This document shows positions 23,769 through 34,297 of a stretch of DNA of 64,000 nucleotides, in pieces (positions within the stretch are counted from its first letter, which is position 1; every line of letters begins with the position of its first letter). The notes beneath the pieces are model-generated. The model did no database searches. It was given only the letters and a program-made list of their open reading frames with translations, and was not told where the DNA came from. The stretch spans positions 1 to 64,000 of the forward strand of contig NZ_JBJURJ010000029.1 of the NCBI RefSeq assembly GCF_046098205.1. The letters run 5' to 3'. The stretch comes from Paenibacillus_AR mesotrionivorans (GTDB lineage: Bacteria; Bacillota; Bacilli; Paenibacillales; NBRC-103111). Position numbers and translations under genes: made by a program.

Positions 23769-24391
23769 TACGCGAACACCTCCTCAACCTTGGAAACAGC
23801 TTCCTTGGTGATAATCAGCTTGTCATATACCAGAACGTCCAGAACGTTCAGACCTTCGGCAGACAGGAACTTCACGCCAGGGATGTTACGTGTGGACAAA
23901 GCCACATTCTCATCAAAAGCGGTAGTTACGACCAAAGCCTTGCGGTCTACATTCAGGTTCTTCAGAATAGCCGCAAATTCCTTGGTTTTCGGTTGTGCCA
24001 GGCTCAGTTGATCCAGCACGATGATGTCGTTGTCCAAAACCTTGGAGGACAAGGCGGATTTGATCGCCAGACGACGTACTTTCTTAGGCAGCTTGTAGCC
24101 GTAGCTCCGGGGAGTCGGGCCAAACACAATGCCGCCGCCTTTCCATTGAGGGGAGCGGATGGAGCCTTGACGGGCACGGCCGGTTCCTTTTTGCTTCCAA
24201 GGTTTGCGACCACCGCCGCGAACTTCCGCACGGGTCTTCACTTTATGAGTGCCTTGACGCAGGGATGCTTGCTGCATCACAACTGCTTCATGAAGCACAT
24301 GGGTATTAGGTTCAATTCCAAAAACGGTTTCGCTCAGTTCAACTTCTCCAACCTGAGCTCCGCTAATGTTATACACAGCCACTTTAGGCAT
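23768..24391 (-). CDS. rplD: 50S ribosomal protein L4
   Basis: A 207-residue L4 with the tunnel loop KPWKQKGTGRARQGSIRSPQ, where macrolide-resistance changes occur; the loop looks wild type. Overlaps rplW by one base. Confidence 0.97.
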   Translation of the reverse strand: MPKVAVYNISGAQVGEVELSETVFGIEPNTHVLHEAVVMQQASLRQGTHKVKTRAEVRGGGRKPWKQKGTGRARQGSIRSPQWKGGGIVFGPTPRSYGYKLPKKVRRLAIKSALSSKVLDNDIIVLDQLSLAQPKTKEFAAILKNLNVDRKALVVTTAFDENVALSTRNIPGVKFLSAEGLNVLDVLVYDKLIITKEAVSKVEEVFA

Positions 24392-24415
24392 CTGATTTCC
24401 TCCTTTCTGCCGATC

Positions 24416-25036
24416 TTAATTCTTTACAGTGGATTTTACGGTTACATATCCTTTGTTGGGTCCCGGTACGGAGCCTTTGATGAGCAGCACGTTGCGCTCA
24501 ACATCAACACGGATGATTTGCAGCTTTTGGATGGTGATGGTTTCGTGACCCATGTGGCCCGGCAGGTGCTTGCCCTTCGGTACACGGTTAGCAGTACGGA
24601 TAATGGCGTTAGAGCCATGTCCGCGATGGTAGCCGGAGCCGTGAGACATCGGACCTGTGGATTGTCCCCAACGCTTAATTGTGCCTTGGAAACCCTTGCC
24701 CTTGGAAATGCCGGTTACGTCAACATATTCGCCTTCAGCGAAGATGTCAGCCTTGATCTCTTGGCCTACTTCGTAAGCCGCCAGGTCAACACCGCGAATT
24801 TCCTTCATGTAGCGCTTAGGTGTTGCACCAGCCTTGGCAGCATGGCCTTGTTCTGGCTTGTTCGGATTTTTCTTATCCGCATAACCCAGCTGGATGGCTT
24901 CATAACCGTCATTGTCTTGATCCTTCTTCTGCAGAACAACGCAGGAACCGATCTCGACAACGGTAACAGCATGTACCAATCCTTCCGGAGTAAATACTTG
25001 AGTCATGCCCAGCTTTTTCCCTAAGATACCTTTCAT
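24416..25036 (-). CDS. rplC: 50S ribosomal protein L3
   Basis: A 206-residue L3, an assembly initiator near the peptidyl transferase centre. MKGILGKKLGMTQVFTPEG and GFQGTIKRWGQSTGPMSHGS are diagnostic. Confidence 0.97.
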   Translation of the reverse strand: MKGILGKKLGMTQVFTPEGLVHAVTVVEIGSCVVLQKKDQDNDGYEAIQLGYADKKNPNKPEQGHAAKAGATPKRYMKEIRGVDLAAYEVGQEIKADIFAEGEYVDVTGISKGKGFQGTIKRWGQSTGPMSHGSGYHRGHGSNAIIRTANRVPKGKHLPGHMGHETITIQKLQIIRVDVERNVLLIKGSVPGPNKGYVTVKSTVKN

Positions 25037-25096
25037 GTTGACACCTCTTTTCTTTCATTCGTAAGTTGTTTCTTCTATATAGAAGAAACTCATGTA

Positions 25097-25405
25097 TTAG
25101 AGCTTGATTTCGATGTCCACACCGGACGGCAGATCCAGACGCATCAGTGCGTCAACGGTTTGCGGCGTCGGGTTCACGATATCGATCAAGCGCTTGTGTG
25201 TGCGCATCTCGAATTGCTCGCGAGAATCCTTGTACTTGTGAACCGCACGAAGAATGGTCACAATTTGCTTCTCTGTCGGAAGCGGAATCGGTCCGGAAAC
25301 ACCTGCACCGGAACGCTTGGCTGTTTCCACAATCTTCTCAGCGGATTGATCCAGGATTCTGTGATCGTACGCCTTCAAACGAATACGAATCTTTTGCTTT
25401 GCCAT
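25097..25405 (-). CDS. rpsJ: 30S ribosomal protein S10 / NusE
   Basis: A 102-residue S10, which also acts as NusE in antitermination and couples NusG to the ribosome. Begins MAKQKIRIRLKAYDHRILDQ; the start has GAGGGA 7 nt upstream and removes 33 spurious upstream codons. First gene of the S10 operon, with its own promoter about 140 bp upstream. Confidence 0.97.
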   Translation of the reverse strand: MAKQKIRIRLKAYDHRILDQSAEKIVETAKRSGAGVSGPIPLPTEKQIVTILRAVHKYKDSREQFEMRTHKRLIDIVNPTPQTVDALMRLDLPSGVDIEIKL

Positions 25406-25541
25406 ATAAGTCCCTCCTTCTATCGCCCAATTTAGTATCGGACATACTCCGCGAAAATCCCCTGAACACCTACTCCATGGCAAAGGAGCCGGGTGTATCA
25501 GCAACCTCCCGCATCATCGCAACGTCAGACCAACGTTCACT

Positions 25542-25570
25542 ATTATATAAAAATCCGTAGACAAAAGCAA
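25542..25570 (-). promoter_or_regulatory. S10-operon promoter
   Basis: -35 TTGCTT (25565-25570), 17-bp spacer, perfect -10 TATAAT (25542-25547) on the minus strand. The leader of about 130 nt contains ACACCC...GGTGT pairing (around 25462-25497) and could carry operon control. Confidence 0.85.
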
Positions 25571-25586
25571 GGAATTTTTAAAACTA

Positions 25587-25627
25587 ATTTTAAAAAGCCC
25601 TCACCGCGTCAGCGGATGAGGGCTTTT
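25587..25627 (-). terminator. Terminator of the str operon after tuf
   Basis: Minus strand AAAAGCCCTCATCCGC...GCGGTGAGGGCTTTT hairpin (25593-25627) with T-rich tail, 34 bp after the tuf stop. It separates tuf from the S10 promoter. Confidence 0.9.
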
Positions 25628-25660
25628 CGCTAAACCGTCCAATTGCTTGGACGTTATTTA

Positions 25661-26851
25661 TTACTTGGAGATGGTAGCAACAGCGCCGGCGCCTACAGTA
25701 CGGCCGCCTTCACGGATGGTGAACTTGGTGCCTTCTTCGATAGCGATAGGGGCAATCAGTTCAACAGCAACAGTGATGTTGTCGCCAGGCATAACCATTT
25801 CAGTGCCTTCCGGCAGAGTGATAACGCCAGTTACGTCAGTTGTCCGGAAGTAGAACTGCGGACGGTAACCAGTGAAGAAAGGCTTATGACGGCCACCTTC
25901 TTCTTTGGTCAGAACGTAGATTTGAGCGTTGAAGTTAGTGTGGGGTTTAACGGAACCCGGCTTAGCCAGGATTTGGCCGCGCTCGATTTCCTTACGGTCA
26001 ACACCACGCAGCAAGGCGCCGATGTTGTCGCCGGCTTGAGCTTGATCCAACAGCTTACGGAACATTTCTACGCCGGTTACTACGCACTTCTTGCTTTCTT
26101 CGTTCAGGCCGATGATTTCGATTTCGTCGCCAACCTTAACCAGACCACGTTCTACACGGCCGGTAGCAACAGTTCCGCGGCCAGTGATGGTGAACACGTC
26201 CTCGACAGGCATAAGGAAAGGCTTGTCGGTTTCGCGAACCGGAGTCGGGATGTAGGTATCAACTTGTTCGAACAGCTCGATGATCTTTTGAGCCCATTCG
26301 CCATTCGGATCTTCCAGAGCAGGACGAGCAGCGCCACGGATGATCGGAGTGTCATCGCCCGGGAATTCATACTCATTCAGAAGGTCACGAACTTCCATTT
26401 CAACCAGCTCAAGCAATTCTTCGTCTTCAACCATGTCGCATTTGTTCAAGAACACGACGATGTAGTTAACGCCTACTTGGCGGGACAGAAGGATGTGCTC
26501 GCGAGTTTGCGGCATCGGGCCGTCAGCTGCGGATACAACCAGGATAGCGCCGTCCATTTGAGCTGCACCAGTGATCATGTTCTTAACATAGTCAGCATGT
26601 CCAGGGCAGTCAACGTGAGCATAGTGACGGTTCGGAGTTTCATATTCAACGTGGGCGGTGGAGATGGTGATACCGCGCTCGCGCTCTTCAGGAGCCTTGT
26701 CGATTTGGTCGAATGCTATAGCAGCACCACCGTATTTCTTAGAAAGAACGGTTGTGATGGCAGCAGTCAGAGTGGTTTTACCATGGTCAACGTGACCGAT
26801 AGTACCGATATTAACGTGGGGTTTATTACGTTCGAATTTTGCCTTACCCAT
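25661..26851 (-). CDS. tuf: Elongation factor Tu
   Basis: A 396-residue EF-Tu that carries aminoacyl-tRNA to the ribosome. G1 GHVDHGKT (19-26), G3 DCPGHADY and G4 NKCDMV are intact, followed by domains 2 and 3. Last gene of rpsL-rpsG-fusA-tuf, 37 bp after fusA. Confidence 0.98.
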   Translation of the reverse strand: MGKAKFERNKPHVNIGTIGHVDHGKTTLTAAITTVLSKKYGGAAIAFDQIDKAPEERERGITISTAHVEYETPNRHYAHVDCPGHADYVKNMITGAAQMDGAILVVSAADGPMPQTREHILLSRQVGVNYIVVFLNKCDMVEDEELLELVEMEVRDLLNEYEFPGDDTPIIRGAARPALEDPNGEWAQKIIELFEQVDTYIPTPVRETDKPFLMPVEDVFTITGRGTVATGRVERGLVKVGDEIEIIGLNEESKKCVVTGVEMFRKLLDQAQAGDNIGALLRGVDRKEIERGQILAKPGSVKPHTNFNAQIYVLTKEEGGRHKPFFTGYRPQFYFRTTDVTGVITLPEGTEMVMPGDNITVAVELIAPIAIEEGTKFTIREGGRTVGAGAVATISK

Positions 26852-26888
26852 TTGTTGTTCTCCTCCTTAAAATTTAAAATTAAGTTGC

Positions 26889-28964
<2,076 letters not shown>

Positions 28965-29005
28965 AGTATGATCTCCTTTCGAATCCTCTTATTATGGTGT
29001 ATATC

Positions 29006-29476
29006 CTACCAGCGGTAGTGTGCGAAGGCTTTGTTGGCTTCCGCCATCTTGTGAGTGTCTTCACGCTTCTTAACGGAAGCACCGGTGTTGTTGCTGGCGT
29101 CGATAATTTCAGCAGCCAGACGCTCTTCCATGGTCTTCTCACCACGAAGACGAGAGTAGTTCACCAACCAGCGCAGACCCAAGGAAGTACGGCGTTCCGG
29201 CTTCACTTCGATCGGCACTTGATAGTTAGCGCCACCTACACGGCGAGCTTTAACTTCCAGAACCGGCATGATGTTTTTGATAGCTTGTTCAAAAACCTCC
29301 ATGGGTTCCTTGCTGGTGCGCTCCTTAATCAGGTTAAACGCATTATACAGAATGGTTTGGGCAGTGCCCTTCTTGCCATCGATCATAATGCGGTTTACCA
29401 GACGGGTGACCAGCTTGGAGTTATATATCGGGTCAGGCAATACGTCTCTTTTTGCTACGGGACCTTTACGAGGCAT
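29006..29476 (-). CDS. rpsG: 30S ribosomal protein S7
   Basis: A 156-residue S7, assembly initiator of the 30S head and part of the E site. Begins MPRKGPVAKRDVLPDPIYNS and ends with the basic AEANKAFAHYRW segment. Confidence 0.97.
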   Translation of the reverse strand: MPRKGPVAKRDVLPDPIYNSKLVTRLVNRIMIDGKKGTAQTILYNAFNLIKERTSKEPMEVFEQAIKNIMPVLEVKARRVGGANYQVPIEVKPERRTSLGLRWLVNYSRLRGEKTMEERLAAEIIDASNNTGASVKKREDTHKMAEANKAFAHYRW

Positions 29477-29524
29477 AGTTATCCCCCTTTCTTACAATAA
29501 TCATCCTGAAATCAGGTGTAGTCA

Positions 29525-29944
29525 TTACTTCTTCTTNNNNNNNNNNNNNNNNNNNNNNNNNNNNNNNNNNNNNNNNNNNNNNNNNNNNNNNNNNNNNNNN
29601 NNNNNNNNNNNNNNNNNNNNNNNNNNNNNNNNNNNNNNNNNNNNNNNNNNNNNNNNNNNNNNNNNNNNNNNNNNNNNNNNNNNNNNNNNNNNNNNNNNNN
29701 NNNNNNNNNNNNNNNNNNNNNNNNNNNNNNNNNNNNNNNNNNNNNNNNNNNNNNNNNNNNNNNNNNNNNNNNNNNNNNNNNNNNNNNNNNNNNNNNNNNN
29801 NNNNNNNNNNNNNNNNNNNNNNNNAGCGGAGAGATCAGTTTCCTCACGCTTCAGAGCATTGAAACCCTTTTGCAGTGCAGGAGATTTGGATTTCACAACT
29901 TTCGCTTCACGGCCTTTACGTACCAGCTGGTTGATTGTTGGCAT
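29525..29944 (-). CDS. rpsL: 30S ribosomal protein S12 (sequence gap)
   Basis: S12, central to decoding accuracy. Only the first 40 residues (MPTINQLVRKGREAKVVKSK and following) and a terminal Lys-Lys-Lys are visible; 288 N hide the rest, including the streptomycin-resistance positions. The frame is open across the gap and gives 139 aa, the expected size. Confidence 0.94.
   Translation of the reverse strand: MPTINQLVRKGREAKVVKSKSPALQKGFNALKREETDLSAXXXXXXXXXXXXXXXXXXXXXXXXXXXXXXXXXXXXXXXXXXXXXXXXXXXXXXXXXXXXXXXXXXXXXXXXXXXXXXXXXXXXXXXXXXXXXXXXKKK
29537..29824. other. Sequence gap (288 N) inside rpsL
   Basis: A run of N; gene frame and expected length are kept across it. Confidence 0.99.
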
Positions 29945-30091
29945 TTAGGCACCTCCTTCCAAAAATAAATCGGATTGTTAAGCTTTTGAAAACAAGCCCA
30001 CAGACCCAGGCGAATCATAAATGGACAAAGGAAATGTTCTTGCAGGGGCCAGTCCGTCTTTATACCAACCCTTACAAAAACATTCAATTCT

Positions 30092-30343
30092 TTATTCATT
30101 CACCGCTGCTACCACCGCAGCGCCCACATCAATGCCGCACGCTTTGCCCAACTGCTTCATGGACTCGACGTACGTCACGGGGACACTGAGCTTTCTGCAT
30201 TGGCTCACCATCTTGCTCGTCACTCGCGGATCTGCATCTTTAGCAATGAAAACCTCCCGGACCGAACCGGCCTCGACGGCTTTCAAAGCCTGCTTCGCAC
30301 CTACAATAAGCTTACCCGCCTGTTTGACTTTATCATAAGACAT
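30092..30343 (-). CDS. ybxF: L7Ae-family K-turn RNA-binding protein (YbxF-like)
   Basis: An 83-residue L7Ae/L30e-family protein. LIVGAKQALKAVEAGSVREV and the AxDADPRVTSK loop match the small Bacillota paralogues (YbxF/YlxQ), which bind kink-turns in RNA and associate with ribosomes. It lies between rpoC and rpsL as in B. subtilis and is the first gene after the str promoter. The following 29945-30091 spacer has no other recognisable gene. Confidence 0.92.
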   Translation of the reverse strand: MSYDKVKQAGKLIVGAKQALKAVEAGSVREVFIAKDADPRVTSKMVSQCRKLSVPVTYVESMKQLGKACGIDVGAAVVAAVNE

Positions 30344-30393
30344 AAGGCATCCTCCAAAGACACAAGGGGCTTACCATTTTGGCACACTTTGAT

Positions 30394-30422
30394 ATATTAG
30401 CATTTTGAAAATCCGGTGTCAA
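30394..30422 (-). promoter_or_regulatory. Promoter of the ybxF-rpsL-rpsG-fusA-tuf operon
   Basis: Perfect -35 TTGACA (30417-30422), 17-bp spacer and -10 TAATAT (30394-30399) on the minus strand, about 50 bp before ybxF. The -35 element sits inside one arm of an inverted repeat. Confidence 0.88.
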
Positions 30423-30456
30423 GAAAGAATCTATTCAATCTGGACACCAGATTTTC
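30407..30456. repeat. Inverted repeat overlapping the str promoter
   Basis: GAAAATC-C-GGTGTC (30407-30420) and GACACC-A-GATTTTC (30443-30456) are inverted copies, 22 bp apart. The repeat lies after the rpoC stop and includes the -35 element of the str promoter. It has no T run on the minus strand, so it is not a clear rpoC terminator. Confidence 0.75.
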
Positions 30457-30469
30457 TCATGCGCATATC

Positions 30470-33400
30470 TTACTTGTTGGCGACAACCGGTACTTCCCCG
30501 TTTTCCTGGGGCTCTTCAGCCTGTGCGGCCGCAAGAGCGGCTGCTTCAGCTGCTTCGATATACTGGTCGGAAATCTTGACGTTCCGGTAACGGGCCATAC
30601 CTGTACCAGCCGGCAGCAGCTTACCAATCAATACGTTTTCCTTCAGACCCAGCAGTCGGTCCACCTTGCCCTTGATAGCGGCATCGGTGAGTACACGTGT
30701 GGTTTCTTGGAAGGAAGCCGCAGACAGGAAGGAGTCGGTTTCCAGAGACGCCTTGGTGATACCCAAAAGAACAGGCTTCGCCACGGCGGGCTCGGTTCCA
30801 TTCATCAACACAACCTTGTTTGCTTCTTCGTATTCATGCATGTCGACAAAAGAGCCCGGCAAGAGCGTGGTGTCGCCTGCATCTACAACGCGGATTTTGC
30901 GCAGCATTTGCCGGATCATAACTTCCACGTGCTTGTCGTTGATTTCTACGCCCTGGTTCCGGTAAACCCGCTGCACTTCCTGCAGAATGTAATTCTGCAC
31001 GCCGCGGATACCCTTGATGCGCAGCATTTCCTTGGGGTCGATAGAGCCATCGGTCAGCTCATCGCCGGCCTCAACGGCCTGCCCCTTGGTGACGCGCACA
31101 CGGGAGCCGTAGGTAACGGAATAGGTCTTGGATTCCGCTTCGCCGTGAACCTCGATTTCCCGGCGGTCCTTGCCTTCACGGATATCCTTCACGACGCCAT
31201 CGATTTCGGTGATGGTCGCTTGGCCTTTAGGGTTCCGGGCTTCGAAAAGCTCCTGGATCCGCGGAAGACCTTGAGTGATGTCATCACCGGCTACGCCGCC
31301 GGTATGGAACGTACGCATGGTAAGTTGGGTACCAGGCTCGCCGATGGATTGGGCAGCAATGATGCCGACTGCCTCACCAATCTCCACATGCTCCCCGGTA
31401 GCCAGATTCCGGCCGTAGCATTTCTTGCACACACCGTGGTAGGTGCGGCAGGAAAGAACAGAACGGATTTGCAGCTTTTCAATGCCGGCCTTGATGATAT
31501 GCTCGGCAATATCGGAATCGATCAGCTGATTGCGGCCAACGATGATTTCACCGGTTTGGGGATCACGAAGAGTCTCGAAGGAATAACGTCCTTCGATACG
31601 GTCATACAGATCCTCAATGACTTCCTTACCGTCCTGGATACGTGCAACCACGGATCCCTTATCGGTGCCGCAGTCCTCTTCACGGACAATTACGTCCTGG
31701 GCCACGTCAACAAGACGGCGGGTCAGGTAGCCGGAGTCCGCGGTACGGAGGGCTGTATCCGCCAGACCCTTCCGGGCGCCGTGAGTGGAGATAAAGTACT
31801 CCAATACCGTCAGGCCTTCACGGAAGTTGGACTTGATGGGCAATTCGTAAATCCGGCCTGTCGGCGTCGCCATCAGACCGCGCATACCGCCCAGCTGGGT
31901 GATCTGGGATTTGTTACCCCGAGCCTTGGATTCCACCATCATGTTGATAGAATTGAACTTCTTCAGGTTCTTCATCAGGATGTCCGTGATATCATCCTTG
32001 GTCTTGGACCAAATGGAGATAACCCGGTCATACCGTTCGTCGTCGGTAATCAGACCGCGGCGGTACTGGTTGGTAACCACCCGGACCTTTTCCTCGGACT
32101 CGCCCAGAAGCTCATGCTTTTCCTGAGGCACTTCCACGTCGGATACGGCGATGGTAATGCCGGCGCGAGTGGAGTAGGTAAAGCCCAGCTTCTTGATTTT
32201 GTCCAGGATGATGGAGGTCTCCATCGTCTTGTACTTGCGGAAGCATTCCGCGATGATCGTACCCAGGAAGTCCTTGCCTACGGCCAGTCTGGCTGTGTTC
32301 AAATCAGCGATCCGCTGCTTGATGTCGCCGCCCTTTTCGAAGACAAAGTAGCTGTCCGGAGTTCCGTTCAGCAGATTCTTCTTGGTCGGTTCGTTAATAA
32401 ACGGCAGGTCGGCAGGGAAGATTTCGTTGAAGATAATCTTGCCGATGCTTGTAATCAGGATGGCTTCCTGCTGCTCCGGTGTAAAGCTGGTTTTGCCCAG
32501 CAGCTTGGCCGGGATGGCAACTACTGCATGCAGGGAAGCAGCGCCGCGGTAATAAGCCGATACAGCCTCTTCAACGGAAGCAAGCAGCATTCCGGTTCCC
32601 TTGGCCCCTTGATCGGCCATGGTCAGGTAGAAGGAACCCAGTACCATGTCCTGGGACGGGGTAACAACAGGCTTTCCGTCCTTGGGGTTCAGGATATTGC
32701 CGGAGGCCAGCATAAGAATGCGAGCTTCCGCTTGAGCTTCGGCGGAGAGCGGAACGTGAACCGCCATTTGGTCTCCGTCAAAGTCGGCGTTGTATGCGGT
32801 ACAAACCAACGGGTGAAGCTTGATGGCACGGCCTTCTACCAGAATCGGCTCGAAGGCTTGGATGCCCAGACGGTGAAGGGTCGGCGCACGGTTCAGGAGA
32901 ACCGGATGCTCCTTGATGACTTCCTCCAGAACGTCCCATACTTCGCCGCTGCTGCGTTCGACCTTGCGCTTGGCGCTTTTGATGTTATGGGCCAGGCCCT
33001 TGTTGACCAATTCCTTCATTACGAAGGGTTTGAACAGCTCCAGTGCCATTTCCTTGGGCAAACCGCATTGGTACATCTTCAGATCCGGTCCTACTACGAT
33101 AACGGAACGGCCAGAGTAGTCAACGCGCTTACCCAGCAGGTTCTGCCGGAAACGGCCTTGCTTACCCTTCAGCATATGGCTGAGGGACTTGAGGGGACGG
33201 TTGCCGGGACCCGTTACCGGGCGGCCGCGGCGGCCGTTATCGATCAGCGCGTCTACTGCTTCTTGAAGCATGCGCTTTTCATTTTGGACGATGATATCCG
33301 GTGCGCCCAGGTCCAGAAGACGCTTCAGGCGGTTGTTCCGGTTAATGACGCGGCGGTACAGATCGTTCAAGTCGGAGGTGGCAAAACGGCCGCCATCCAG

Positions 33401-34129
33401 CTGAACCATCGGACGAAGCTCCGGAGGAATAACCGGCAGCACATCCAGGACCATCCACTCGGGCAGGTTTTTGGAGTTACGGAAAGCCTCGATAACCTCC
33501 AGGCGTTTAATGGCGCGGTTACGGCGCTGCCCCTGGGCGGTTTTCAGTTCTTCCTTCAGGCTCTCCATTTCCTTCTCGACGTCGATATCCTGCAGGAGGC
33601 GTTTGACTGCTTCAGCGCCCATGCCCGCTTGGAAAGCATACCCGTACTTTTCACGGTAGCTGCGGTATTCCTTCTCGGACAGAAGCTGCTTCTTCTCCAA
33701 CGGTGTATCTCCGGGATCGGTTACCACGTAGGATGCGAAATAGATGATTTCCTCCAGGGAACGGGGAGACATGTCCAATGCCAGACCCATCCGGCTGGGG
33801 ATACCCTTGAAGTACCAAATATGCGAAACCGGAGCAGCCAGCTCAATGTGGCCCATACGCTCCCGGCGTACCTTGGCCCTTGTCACTTCTACGCCGCAGC
33901 GGTCGCAGACAACGCCCTTGTAGCGGACACGCTTGTACTTGCCGCAATGACATTCCCAGTCCTTCTGAGGACCGAAGATGCGCTCGCAGAACAGGCCTTC
34001 CTTCTCCGGCTTCAAGGTACGGTAGTTAATGGTTTCAGGCTTTTTGACTTCGCCACGGGACCAGGAACGAATTTTCTCCGGCGAGGCAAGGCCAATTTTC
34101 ATGGATTCAAAATTATTGACGTCGATCAA
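30470..34129 (-). CDS. rpoC: DNA-directed RNA polymerase subunit beta'
   Basis: A 1219-residue beta' subunit. Zinc-ribbon cysteines at 60, 62, 75 and 78, the catalytic NADFDGDQMAVH Mg-binding loop, and the trigger-loop region (GEPGTQLTMRTFHTGG) are intact. The start is TTG (IDVNNFES...), 8 nt after GGAGG, which gives the usual N terminus; an in-frame ATG 12 codons earlier is not preferred. The C terminus is slightly longer and more acidic than B. subtilis. Confidence 0.97.
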   Translation of the reverse strand: MIDVNNFESMKIGLASPEKIRSWSRGEVKKPETINYRTLKPEKEGLFCERIFGPQKDWECHCGKYKRVRYKGVVCDRCGVEVTRAKVRRERMGHIELAAPVSHIWYFKGIPSRMGLALDMSPRSLEEIIYFASYVVTDPGDTPLEKKQLLSEKEYRSYREKYGYAFQAGMGAEAVKRLLQDIDVEKEMESLKEELKTAQGQRRNRAIKRLEVIEAFRNSKNLPEWMVLDVLPVIPPELRPMVQLDGGRFATSDLNDLYRRVINRNNRLKRLLDLGAPDIIVQNEKRMLQEAVDALIDNGRRGRPVTGPGNRPLKSLSHMLKGKQGRFRQNLLGKRVDYSGRSVIVVGPDLKMYQCGLPKEMALELFKPFVMKELVNKGLAHNIKSAKRKVERSSGEVWDVLEEVIKEHPVLLNRAPTLHRLGIQAFEPILVEGRAIKLHPLVCTAYNADFDGDQMAVHVPLSAEAQAEARILMLASGNILNPKDGKPVVTPSQDMVLGSFYLTMADQGAKGTGMLLASVEEAVSAYYRGAASLHAVVAIPAKLLGKTSFTPEQQEAILITSIGKIIFNEIFPADLPFINEPTKKNLLNGTPDSYFVFEKGGDIKQRIADLNTARLAVGKDFLGTIIAECFRKYKTMETSIILDKIKKLGFTYSTRAGITIAVSDVEVPQEKHELLGESEEKVRVVTNQYRRGLITDDERYDRVISIWSKTKDDITDILMKNLKKFNSINMMVESKARGNKSQITQLGGMRGLMATPTGRIYELPIKSNFREGLTVLEYFISTHGARKGLADTALRTADSGYLTRRLVDVAQDVIVREEDCGTDKGSVVARIQDGKEVIEDLYDRIEGRYSFETLRDPQTGEIIVGRNQLIDSDIAEHIIKAGIEKLQIRSVLSCRTYHGVCKKCYGRNLATGEHVEIGEAVGIIAAQSIGEPGTQLTMRTFHTGGVAGDDITQGLPRIQELFEARNPKGQATITEIDGVVKDIREGKDRREIEVHGEAESKTYSVTYGSRVRVTKGQAVEAGDELTDGSIDPKEMLRIKGIRGVQNYILQEVQRVYRNQGVEINDKHVEVMIRQMLRKIRVVDAGDTTLLPGSFVDMHEYEEANKVVLMNGTEPAVAKPVLLGITKASLETDSFLSAASFQETTRVLTDAAIKGKVDRLLGLKENVLIGKLLPAGTGMARYRNVKISDQYIEAAEAAALAAAQAEEPQENGEVPVVANK

Positions 34130-34297
34130 GGAGCAGCCCTCCTTAAAATTGTTGGAGCGGTACACGGTCTAGGGGCAAGGGATGACCCGAAGGGTAAACG
34201 CATGGCGGCATACTAGCGGTGCCGTGCGTTTACCCCCGGGATTGGTTAATCGTCGATAGACAATTTTCTTCTGTTTGGAACAAAGCCGGTAAGCGGA

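Noticed and set aside
30416..34216. Very long plus-strand open frame opposite rpoC
   Set aside because: Antisense shadow of rpoC; the translation has no domain and no RBS.
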